From the NCBI RefSeq assembly GCF_003026365.1, contig NZ_PYOM01000004.1, positions 186,001 to 250,000 on the forward strand: a stretch of 64,000 bases of DNA. Direction: 5' to 3'. Made by a program: the position numbers and the translations under genes. The notes under the pieces were generated by a model. The model worked only from the letters and a program-made list of their open reading frames with translations. It had not been told where the DNA came from and did not search any database. Below, one piece after another: positions 45,067-52,985 of this stretch (positions within the stretch are counted from its first letter, which is position 1; every line of letters starts with the position of its first letter). Origin of the DNA: Photobacterium angustum. Lineage in GTDB: Bacteria > Pseudomonadota > Gammaproteobacteria > Enterobacterales > Vibrionaceae.

Positions 45067-47160
45067 CTAGATAAGATTCTCGCTGACAAATTGACGAAGA
45101 ATGTTTTCAGCTTGTTTTCGTCCAGTAAATTTGAAAGTAGAGATAACATCAGTCCAAGCTTGGCGCTGCATCACTTTTGCGATGACAAAAAACAATTCCT
45201 CATTTCTAGTACAATCATCACTAAGTAAATAAGATGATAACTTTGTTTCAATACTTGCAACTACATAATCATAGCCTAACGCCCCCAAACAAAAGCCTTT
45301 AAGTTGAGACTGAATAAAGGGTTCAGGAAGTTGATAATCAATTGAATGACTCTTCTTATTTCTATATAAACGAAGAAATAAGTCAGGCGCTAGTTGTTGA
45401 AACTGTTCAACTCTTTGAGCACTAAAACTCGCAGAAAATAAAAGCGAAGCATCATTGAACCAGGAGTCATAGCAATTAGGATTGAAGACCTTTACGCAGA
45501 GTAAAGAATGCAAACCACTCGCCGCATCTTTATTTATACCTAAACGAATAGGAGTAAAACCTGCGTTATGCCAAAAATTTACTAGCTCATCAGAAGCGCC
45601 AAAACTTGTACCAATATAGTCAACGCCGCACGACAAAGCGTACTTCTCAGCACAAGATAATAACTGCTGACCGATCCTCTGACGATGAAGTGTAGGTAAA
45701 ACAGCAATACGTAATATTCGATAACAAGACTGTTTCGCTGCCGCTTTTAAACCGAGATGTGCTGCGATAGATTGTGCTAATAAATGCCCTTTAATTCTTC
45801 GCTGCCCAAGCATAACCGCTTGCGCTAAATCATCATCAAACCCACCCTCTTTGACTAACAAGCAGCAACCAATCACGTGCTGTTCCGTTCGGGCAATTAG
45901 TACCTGTTGGGTAGTATCATCTAGAAGTTGTTGAACGTCATTGGGAGATGTTTGGTAGTGGGCATGAATTAATAGACCAACAATTTGAGACAATAAATTT
46001 TTGTTTGCAACAAGCTCTGACTTGGTTACGAGTTCATAAGAAATTGTCGCAGCAGGTAATGTCTCTATTGTTGAGTACTCGGCATTAAGCAGTAATGCAT
46101 TGAAAACCCACAGCTCTAATGGATCGTTCACTTGCCAGCGAATGGGTTGATCAATATGAAGCGCTTTCCACTGCGGCATTTTTCTATTGAGAGATTGCTT
46201 AAATTTAATTTCAAAACCACGCCCAGTTCCTTCATAGCCATGAATCGTCGTGGCAAAAACTAAACGATTATGTCGATTCAATAACGCTATCAAAGTATCA
46301 CCAGGAATAGCTGCTGCTTCATCAACAAGGATAAAATCATATTTATCAGCAACATCACAAATAACGTCTTGTGCAATAAAATGCAGCTCACTTCCTTGGC
46401 ATAATAATCGATGAGGATTAGTGGTATCAGCGTCAACCAAGCGTTGTTGTGCATGCGAAAAAACGGTAGATGCACAAGCAAAAGAAGGAGATGTCACCGC
46501 AATTTTCATTTTTCGCGTTAGCATTAACTCTGCTGCAGCAATACCTAACGCAGATGATTTACCTCGCCCTCTATCGGCCGATAAAACTAAAGGGCGCTTC
46601 CTATGACCAACAGCGACCTTAATAATGGCATCTACTGCATGCTCTTGCTGTTGTGTTAAACAAAACCGAGGAGCACTTGAGGTAAACTCAATACTATTAT
46701 GTGACTGATGAATCCAAGGTATAAATACAGGAATACTAGTATCTTGGGATAAAGTAATCACATCCGGATCAGAACACAGTAATGATAGCCGCTTCATAAA
46801 TGGAGAAATATTTGCATCACTTTTCCAACCAAGAGGTAAGAGTAATAACATTACACCGCCCCCTTTTATTGTGCCAGACAACGCACCAATAACATTCGCA
46901 TCAATACCGTGATGAGCGTTAATAGCAATACATTCAGTCTCTTGTCCCAACCACTTTTTCGCTGTTTTAAAAAGGCATTGAAGCATTGATTCAGGCGCAT
47001 CTTCACCCGCCCAAAGCATCGCTGAATAGTGTTCAGAAAATAATTGCGAGATCTGAGTCGCCCAGCGAAGATCACCTTCAACAATAACAAGTCGACGGCA
47101 ATTAGCAGCAAGTGAGTCCGTATGAAGCTGAGAAATAAACGTAGGAAGAAGTGATAACAT
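45067..47160 (-). CDS. tmcA: tRNA(Met) cytidine acetyltransferase TmcA
   Basis: TmcA forms N4-acetylcytidine at the wobble base of elongator tRNA-Met, using acetyl-CoA and ATP or GTP. The 697-residue protein shows the N-terminal DUF1726-like part (LRRLVIVEGDLRWA is near its start), the helicase-like module (LVLSADRGRGKSSALGIAAAEL as Walker A, DFILVDEAAAIP as Walker B), and a GNAT module (RILRIAVLPTLHRQRIGQQLL, FWHNAGFTPIRLG). Length matches the family. It stands alone between the parS2 segment and parB2 and is unrelated to partition. Confidence 0.93.
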   Translation of the reverse strand: MLSLLPTFISQLHTDSLAANCRRLVIVEGDLRWATQISQLFSEHYSAMLWAGEDAPESMLQCLFKTAKKWLGQETECIAINAHHGIDANVIGALSGTIKGGGVMLLLLPLGWKSDANISPFMKRLSLLCSDPDVITLSQDTSIPVFIPWIHQSHNSIEFTSSAPRFCLTQQQEHAVDAIIKVAVGHRKRPLVLSADRGRGKSSALGIAAAELMLTRKMKIAVTSPSFACASTVFSHAQQRLVDADTTNPHRLLCQGSELHFIAQDVICDVADKYDFILVDEAAAIPGDTLIALLNRHNRLVFATTIHGYEGTGRGFEIKFKQSLNRKMPQWKALHIDQPIRWQVNDPLELWVFNALLLNAEYSTIETLPAATISYELVTKSELVANKNLLSQIVGLLIHAHYQTSPNDVQQLLDDTTQQVLIARTEQHVIGCCLLVKEGGFDDDLAQAVMLGQRRIKGHLLAQSIAAHLGLKAAAKQSCYRILRIAVLPTLHRQRIGQQLLSCAEKYALSCGVDYIGTSFGASDELVNFWHNAGFTPIRLGINKDAASGLHSLLCVKVFNPNCYDSWFNDASLLFSASFSAQRVEQFQQLAPDLFLRLYRNKKSHSIDYQLPEPFIQSQLKGFCLGALGYDYVVASIETKLSSYLLSDDCTRNEELFFVIAKVMQRQAWTDVISTFKFTGRKQAENILRQFVSENLI

Positions 47161-47217
47161 ACAATAACCTGAACAACATGATTGTTGAGATCATAACATG
47201 TGAAGCAAAATTGAGAT

Positions 47218-47250
47218 GAAAAAAAACCACGCTAGAGTGCGTGGCTTTAA
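47218..47250 (-). terminator. Terminator of the parA2-parB2 operon
   Basis: CCACGC and GCGTGG enclose TAGAGT. Reading the minus strand, the stem is followed by a long T-run. It lies directly after the parB2 stop. Confidence 0.85.
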
Positions 47251-47260
47251 TAAGGTTTGA

Positions 47261-48235
47261 TTATTTCAAATAATCATTTAAATAATCAAGGATGTCACTA
47301 ACTTGTCGATCACTCATTTTTTTCAAACGTAACTGTAGCTTATCACCATCGCGGGTATAACTTACTTTACCTTTAATGAGTTCTTGAGAACTTGGTTTTT
47401 CAACTACAGCTTTTGGCTGAAGTGCATCACCCATTTCTTCAAGTTTAACCGTCACTTCGCGAGTAATACGGCTGATCCCTTGTGCTTTGATTGTTTTCCA
47501 AAGCGCCGTATTTTCTGCACTTAACTCTTCAATCATTTTTTTCTGTTGTTCAGCGTCTAAGCCAAAAAACACACGGTGAAGTTTAACAATAGTAGGACGG
47601 CCAAGCTCGCCAACGCTCGGGTAAGCCATCAGCAATTCCATCGGTAAACTTGCCGCTTTTAAAGCACCACTTACTAGGGCTTCACTGCATTGTAAATAAC
47701 GTGCTAACTCTTTTTGATCCGCAACTTTTCCACTATCAAGTAGGTGTTGCATCTCTTTACCACGCTCAAATAAACTTAGCGGTTTATGAGCATTAGCGAC
47801 ATCAGATAAAAATTTAGCGTGTTCAGTATTAATGCCTTTAGCAACATAAATTAAGAAATCTTTATGGGCTAAAATACAAGACATACGACGGCGGCTACCG
47901 TCTAAAACCTCAATACGACCATCATCTAACCAACGACCAACAGCTGGATATTGCTGTCCGCGATCTTTCAATGTCGATAATATATCAGCAAGTGCGTGCT
48001 CATTTAAAAATGCTTGTTCACGTGCATTCTCAGCAAAAACAGTGGTTTTAGTACTGACATCGTCGGCATTAATTTTGATTAATTCAAACGCAACCGTTTC
48101 TTCACCTGCTACAGCTAATTCTATTACAGCTGCTTTATCACGTGCAGCTGTTTGTGCTTCTGTTACATTGGTCGCGCGGCGCTTATCCGCTTTACCAAAC
48201 AGACGAGCATTAAGATCAGTTGTTTTAATAGCCAT
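47261..48235 (-). CDS. parB2: Chromosome 2 partition protein ParB2
   Basis: The 324-residue centromere-binding protein binds parS2 and loads the partition complex. A ParB/Spo0J nuclease-like fold lies at about 85-180 (LKDRGQQYPAVGRWLDDGRIEVLDGSRRRMSCILAHKD), then helix-turn-helix (QKELARYLQCSEALVSGALKAA) and a C-terminal dimer region (SDRQVSDILDYLNDYLK). It resembles the P1/P7 SopB-like group used by Vibrio chromosome 2 rather than the chromosome 1 ParB. It follows parA2 by 7 bases. Seven parS2-consensus palindromes lie within 3.2 kb of the gene. Confidence 0.95.
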   Translation of the reverse strand: MAIKTTDLNARLFGKADKRRATNVTEAQTAARDKAAVIELAVAGEETVAFELIKINADDVSTKTTVFAENAREQAFLNEHALADILSTLKDRGQQYPAVGRWLDDGRIEVLDGSRRRMSCILAHKDFLIYVAKGINTEHAKFLSDVANAHKPLSLFERGKEMQHLLDSGKVADQKELARYLQCSEALVSGALKAASLPMELLMAYPSVGELGRPTIVKLHRVFFGLDAEQQKKMIEELSAENTALWKTIKAQGISRITREVTVKLEEMGDALQPKAVVEKPSSQELIKGKVSYTRDGDKLQLRLKKMSDRQVSDILDYLNDYLK

Positions 48236-48242
48236 CTGTTAG

Positions 48243-49457
48243 TTACTCCTCGTTAAGATTTGCCCAGTGGCTATGCATAACGCGTTCTAGTTCTAAACCA
48301 ACACGCTGAATAGCCTCTTGAGCGGTTGAAAGGGTCTTTTTACCCCCTTCAAACTCTGCTGCCGTTAAGTCAAATACCGTACTATAGGTATCAGCACAAG
48401 TTTCAAATGCACGGCTACGTGGCACAGTAGCCATCATAACTTGATCACGAAGCAAGTAATTCATTTCAGTTAACACAGAAACTTGCTTCTTATTATCGTC
48501 TTCAAACATTGTCGGCATTAAACGAATAAACTCTAAGCCATGCCAATCTTCAGGGAACATCTCGTAAACAGTCGGTAAATGCTGGAAAAAGTTAACGGTA
48601 GATGCCCAGTCAAGACGTTTTGCAGCACAAGGAATGATTAACGCATTAGATGCATACATTGCATTCCATACCAGCGGGTCGATGTGTGGACCCGTATCAA
48701 TCATAATAATGTCGAACTCATCTGCAATTGGATCAATTACTTTTTCTTTGAGTAAACGAACAATATCAAGGTCTTGATTTACAGCAAGATCTTGCCATGC
48801 ATCAGCGTTAAACATCGCATCTTCAGGGAAGGCCGCTATGGTTTTAAGGTTAGGATACTGGGTTGGCATAACCACATTATCTTTTAAGAAATCTTTATCC
48901 ATTTCAACGCCATCAGGTACGTTATCAAGCATAACGTCAACAGCAGAATAAATCGTTTCTTGTTTACCCACACTAATAAGAGGGTTTAAAAATAGACGTA
49001 ATGACCCCTGTGGATCAAGGTCGATAAGACATATACGATAACGTTTATCTAAATCTAATGCTAAACAAGCAGCAATATGTACCGCTGTCATTGATTTACC
49101 CGTACCACCTTTCTGGTTCTGAACATTAACAACCCAAGGTTTACGGCCAGCACCTTCTCTTTCATGAAAAGCCGGCTTTTTTGCCGCTTTCATCAACTTA
49201 TGGGCTTCCTCTAAAGTAATAGAGTAGTGATTAGCATTATTTTTTGTAAATTGATGGCCATCAGCCTCCATACGAGAAATAGCATCATCAAGTTTACGTC
49301 TTGTTAACCCTGAGCGTGTTTCCATTAAAGCTTTAGACATCGGAGGGAATAACTCCTCACGACGCTCTTCTAAAACAATCTCAATTCGGTCCGCTTGTAC
49401 TTGTTTTGTTTGCTCTGCAATGTTGAGCAAGTTTTGGATCGTCTGTTCCCTATTCAT
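48243..49457 (-). CDS. parA2: Chromosome 2 partition ATPase ParA2
   Basis: ParA2 is a Walker-type ATPase that moves the ParB2-parS2 complex. The start chosen is MNREQTIQNLLNIAEQTKQ (404 residues); the open frame begins 11 residues earlier without support. A type Ia N-terminal winged-helix extension (about 1-105) is present, then the deviant Walker A VNVQNQKGGTGKSMTAVHIA, ICLIDLDPQG, and FDIIMIDTGPHIDPLVWNAM. The N-terminal domain of this class binds its own promoter, so autoregulation near 49460-49560 is likely. It is transcribed away from the origin and rctB. Confidence 0.95.
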   Translation of the reverse strand: MNREQTIQNLLNIAEQTKQVQADRIEIVLEERREELFPPMSKALMETRSGLTRRKLDDAISRMEADGHQFTKNNANHYSITLEEAHKLMKAAKKPAFHEREGAGRKPWVVNVQNQKGGTGKSMTAVHIAACLALDLDKRYRICLIDLDPQGSLRLFLNPLISVGKQETIYSAVDVMLDNVPDGVEMDKDFLKDNVVMPTQYPNLKTIAAFPEDAMFNADAWQDLAVNQDLDIVRLLKEKVIDPIADEFDIIMIDTGPHIDPLVWNAMYASNALIIPCAAKRLDWASTVNFFQHLPTVYEMFPEDWHGLEFIRLMPTMFEDDNKKQVSVLTEMNYLLRDQVMMATVPRSRAFETCADTYSTVFDLTAAEFEGGKKTLSTAQEAIQRVGLELERVMHSHWANLNEE

Positions 49458-49678
49458 TATCACTCTTCGCCATGATGATAGACTGAGCAATATTGTACAG
49501 CAAACACAAAAGATAACAATAAAAGGCTGAACAATCAGTGTGACATCAATCTAAAGTCAAAAAGCTTTATTTTTGATAAAAGCAGATATAAGACCATTAT
49601 TTGAACATTATTTTACGTTCACAATGTGATTTACTACCCGAAATAAGATACAGATTTAAAGTGTTACAGCGTCACAAC

Positions 49679-49691
49679 TTTACAATGTAAA
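49679..49691. repeat. parS2 site within ori2
   Basis: TTTACAATGTAAA fits the NTTTACANTGTAAAN consensus exactly. It is the only parS2-type palindrome outside the 44-45 kb cluster that I found. Confidence 0.75.
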
Positions 49692-49708
49692 TTGATTTTA
49701 GCAGGGTA

Positions 49709-49751
49709 TTTACAGAAGCATGATAAAGACAAGCTAAGTTACGGGAGATGT
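49709..49751 (+). repeat. 39-mer-like repeat 1
   Basis: Begins TTTACAGAAGCATGATAA and ends GTTACGGGAGATGTTA. It aligns along about 43 bases with the repeat at 50066, in the same orientation, and lies in the position of the negative control sites bound by RctB in V. cholerae. Confidence 0.65.
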
Positions 49752-50065
49752 TATTTCAATTTCAGATCATCTTAAAATTGAACAAATAACCATAAGATCT
49801 AACAGTATGATGAAATCAATCAATTTCATAGCCATTTCATTAAAATAATTAATAAATAGCAGATAAAGGCTGATCGCATAACCAAAAAGGCTAAAATGAA
49901 TGAACAAAATCTTGATCATCGTTCCGAGAAAATAACGTCGATCATGAAACGATGATCAAGCGTTCTAACAAACAATTAAATCAGGACTTCTAGACGATAT
50001 TAGATCATATTGTCAGGAAAAATGATCAAGGTAAAAAGGGGGGAGAATAGCGATTTACAACCATA

Positions 50066-50109
50066 ATTACGGAAGCATGATAGAAAGGAGATAAATTACT
50101 GTGAGTGTA
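50066..50109 (+). repeat. 39-mer-like repeat 2
   Basis: Begins ATTACGGAAGCATGATAG and ends ATTACTGTGAGTGTA. It is homologous to repeat 1 at most positions. The inner words GAAGCATGAT and TTAC recur in both. Confidence 0.65.
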
Positions 50110-50455
50110 GATTCAATAAGGCTTTAGCTAACAATATTCACCTTAGAACAAGGCTAAAAGGCCAATATTGAATGAAATGGCCAAATACTTGAAATGCAGA
50201 TTCGTTTACTTGATCATTTTTCCGAATATAAAACGATAAAATAAGCACTTCTTTGGTAACATTCCGAATCAAAGTAATATGGATTAATCGCTATGGTTAC
50301 GGTAATCACTGTGTATCATAATTTAAAAAGTGAATATAATTTAAACAAAAAGACTCGAATGACACTCACATGATCATTGTTCCTAGTAAAAATACCTAAA
50401 TAAATGACCTTTGCACCGTGGAATTAAGGATCAATCAATACAAAGAAAGGATTGC

Positions 50456-50464
50456 TGTGGATAA
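50456..50464 (-). promoter_or_regulatory. DnaA box
   Basis: TGTGGATAA on the plus strand is the exact complement of the consensus TTATCCACA. It lies 27 bases before the first iteron of the regular array, as expected since Chr2 origins need DnaA as well as RctB. Confidence 0.85.
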
Positions 50465-50490
50465 CTCTGTTAACAAACATTGAATCTATT

Positions 50491-50620
50491 ATGATCATGC
50501 TTTCAATTGAGTGTTGATCATCGTTTCAGAATGCAAATGATCATGCTTCCAATGTTATGATGATCATGTTTTCGATTGACTGTTGATCACACTTCCGATA
50601 AAACTATGATCATTGTTCCG
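50491..50620 (+). repeat. Six RctB iterons with exact 23-bp spacing
   Basis: The iterons start at 50491, 50514, 50537, 50560, 50583 and 50606. Each reads WTGATCAYNNTTYCR, for example ATGATCATGCTTCCA or TTGATCACACTTCCG. The 23-bp period places every site on nearly the same face of the helix. All contain GATC for Dam methylation. This is the core initiator-binding array of ori2. Confidence 0.92.
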
Positions 50621-50790
50621 TAATACTACTATTTTATTTTCTTTTAAAACAAAATGTTACGCTGTAAAATAAAACCAGATCATTAGATCAGTTAATCAAA
50701 TAGATCAGAATTAATCATAAAGATCAGTATTAAAAATCTTTAAATAAAAAACTTTATTTATTGATCTTTTTCTATTAATCTTTGCGGAAA
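50621..50790. promoter_or_regulatory. AT-rich unwinding zone with AGATCA direct repeats
   Basis: This strongly AT-rich stretch between the iteron array and rctB contains AGATCA four times in about 50 bases (near 50677, 50685, 50702 and 50721), separated by TAATCA words. It is the likely strand-opening element and also overlaps the rctB promoter region. Confidence 0.7.
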
Positions 50791-50816
50791 GATGATGGAT
50801 CTACGGTCAATGATAA

Positions 50817-52817
50817 ATGAAACAACCTCGTAATAGTGAAAATGCCCCAATTGAAAAAATATTGATCGAAGCCCCTAGATCGCACAAAGATGGTCATTTA
50901 TTTTTGATCCATTCAAATCTTGTGGATTGGCTTCCCCAGTATCAACATTTTAAAGGGGTCACCAAAAGTATTATTGAACTGCTCAATATTATTTCGCTAC
51001 GTGGTTTATCAAGCAAAGATGGTTATGTATCAACAACTGAACTTGTTGAAGCAACGGAAGGGCAATTAACGCGAGCAGCAATTCAGCAACGCTTACGTGC
51101 AGCAGTGAGTGTCGGTTTATTTAATCAGCAGCCTGTAAGATTTGAAGAAGGCTTAGCGGGTAAAACCATGTTGCATCACTTCATCAATCCATCTTTGCTG
51201 ATCTCTCAATTAGGCACGGGTAGTTTACAGTCAGACCAATTTAAAGAAAAAGAAAAGCAAAAACGTTCAAAAGCATTAGCACAAAATCATGTTAATCGAC
51301 GTTTACTGACTGAACACGGTTTAGGTACCCCACCAAGTATGCCTGATGAAGCTGATCAAATTGTAGTTTCCCCAACCAGCTGGGCAGGGATCATTGATCA
51401 GGCGTTAGCGCCACCGAGAACTAAAAAAAGTTATCAAAAATCAATGGTTGCGATCAGTGGTACGAAAGCGATCATTGAAACACGATCATCAAAGTCGATC
51501 ATGACGGTAGATGATCTCATGACATTGTTTGCGTTGTTTACCTTAACGGTCCAATATCACGATCATCATATCGCTGACTATGAAATTCAAGCGCGATCTA
51601 TGGCAAATAAGACGCCTGTCTATATCACTGATATTTTGGCTTTACGAGGCAAAAAAGACAGTGGTCCAGCACGTGATTCTATTCGAGAAAGTATTGATCG
51701 TATTGAATTTACAGACTTTCAATTACATGAACTCACAGGTCGTTGGTTGAGCGAAAATATGCCTGAAGGGTTTAAGAGTGATCGTTTTCGTTTCATTGCT
51801 AGAACGATCACGGCTTCAGAAGAAGCGCCTCAAGAAGGGCAAGATGGTGAGATCAGGATCAAGCCTAATTTGTATATTTTGGTGTGGGAACCTTCATTTT
51901 TTGATGAACTATTAACACGTGATTACTTTTTCTTGTTTCCTCCTGAAATTTTACGCCAGCATACGCTTGTGTTTCAGTTGTATACTTTTTTCCGTAGTCG
52001 CATGTCTCGTCGTGTCAATGATTCCATGCTTTTAAGTGATTTAAATCAAAAGCTTGCTAGAAATATTGAATGGCGACGTTTTTCTTCTGATCTTATTCGA
52101 GAATTGAAAAAGTTAGCTGAAGGAAAAGTAACGGAAACGATCTTTGCCGTGAATTTATGGGGATACCATTTAACGATCAGTGCTGAAGAACCTGATAAAC
52201 GTTACACAGATTATCGTATTGATATTAAATGTGATGCCGATGAAGTGATCCGTTATTCACGTGCTAAAACGACCAATGAAGGTAAGCGTACGATGGCACC
52301 AACAATGCCAAACCCGCTACGTAATGAGATCATGCCAAAGCAAGAACTGGAACAATTATCCGCAATTATTGATGGTGAGTTTGAACCGATTCAGCGAAAA
52401 GCACCGCGTCCGAAAGGTCGGTTAGGGCGTCGTATTAAGTTGCGTAAGCATCTTGTTGAGATTAATGCAGATGAATTAACTATAGTGTTATCTAAATATA
52501 CCTCACCAGAAGCGCTCCAGCGAAGCATAACGGCGTTATCTGCAATGACTGGTCATTCATCATCAGTTATTACTGAAGAGTGCCACGGATACTTAGATAA
52601 GCTCGATTGGTTATATGTTTCTGGTGAAAAAGTCAGTTATGAAACCTTAAGTCGTACCGTTGAGTTATATAACAGCCGTCAAGACGAGCGTCATTTATCG
52701 ATTGAACGTTTAATTTCAGGTTTAGCTGTTAGACGAAAAGTGTGTCAACTTGTTCATGAAGGCCATATTAATGAGCAAGTTTTAAAAGCACTTGATGATG
52801 TCGCTAAAGGTATTTAA
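50817..52817 (+). CDS. rctB: Chromosome 2 replication initiator RctB
   Basis: RctB is the replication initiator specific to Vibrionaceae chromosome 2. The 666-residue protein closely follows the known RctB sequence: YQHFKGVTKSIIELLNIISLRGL, QLTRAAIQQRLRAAVSVGLF, SPTSWAGIIDQALAPPRTKKSYQKSM, LTGRWLSENMPEGFKSDRFRFIART, FFLFPPEILRQHTLVFQLYTFFRSRMSRR and the C-terminal inhibitory-region stretch RPKGRLGRRIKLRKHLVEINADE. V. cholerae RctB has 658 residues. It contains several winged-helix domains that bind iterons and 39-mers. It is divergent from parA2 and followed by its own terminator. Confidence 0.97.
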   Translation: MKQPRNSENAPIEKILIEAPRSHKDGHLFLIHSNLVDWLPQYQHFKGVTKSIIELLNIISLRGLSSKDGYVSTTELVEATEGQLTRAAIQQRLRAAVSVGLFNQQPVRFEEGLAGKTMLHHFINPSLLISQLGTGSLQSDQFKEKEKQKRSKALAQNHVNRRLLTEHGLGTPPSMPDEADQIVVSPTSWAGIIDQALAPPRTKKSYQKSMVAISGTKAIIETRSSKSIMTVDDLMTLFALFTLTVQYHDHHIADYEIQARSMANKTPVYITDILALRGKKDSGPARDSIRESIDRIEFTDFQLHELTGRWLSENMPEGFKSDRFRFIARTITASEEAPQEGQDGEIRIKPNLYILVWEPSFFDELLTRDYFFLFPPEILRQHTLVFQLYTFFRSRMSRRVNDSMLLSDLNQKLARNIEWRRFSSDLIRELKKLAEGKVTETIFAVNLWGYHLTISAEEPDKRYTDYRIDIKCDADEVIRYSRAKTTNEGKRTMAPTMPNPLRNEIMPKQELEQLSAIIDGEFEPIQRKAPRPKGRLGRRIKLRKHLVEINADELTIVLSKYTSPEALQRSITALSAMTGHSSSVITEECHGYLDKLDWLYVSGEKVSYETLSRTVELYNSRQDERHLSIERLISGLAVRRKVCQLVHEGHINEQVLKALDDVAKGI

Positions 52818-52836
52818 AACTGTTGCGTCAGAGAGA

Positions 52837-52865
52837 AAAAGAGCGTTTTTGTGCGCTCTTTTTTC
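52837..52865 (+). terminator. Terminator of rctB
   Basis: AAGAGCG and CGCTCTT form the stem around TTTTTGTG, followed by TTTTTT. Confidence 0.88.
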
Positions 52866-52985
52866 ATATTATTAACGGAATAATTAATATTTAGTGTATT
52901 TTATGTAGTTATGAATAGTTTTAGTGAATATTTAAATCATGAGAGGAACTCGTTGGTTTAAATATTTTCATAGTGATGGCGCTAA

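Larger units (their letters stand above)
49458..50816. other. Origin of replication of chromosome 2 (ori2)
   Basis: The gap between parA2 and rctB has the full equipment of a vibrio Chr2 origin. A regular six-iteron array (50491-50620) and five further iterons are present: 49912-49926 (+), 49945-49959 (-), 50015-50029 (-), 50210-50224 (+) and 50370-50384 (+). There are also two 39-mer-like repeats, one perfect DnaA box, one parS2 site and an AT-rich zone next to rctB. All eleven iterons carry GATC for Dam control. RctB binds iterons to start replication and the 39-mer-type sites to inhibit it. The left part corresponds in position to rctA of V. cholerae. Confidence 0.93.
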
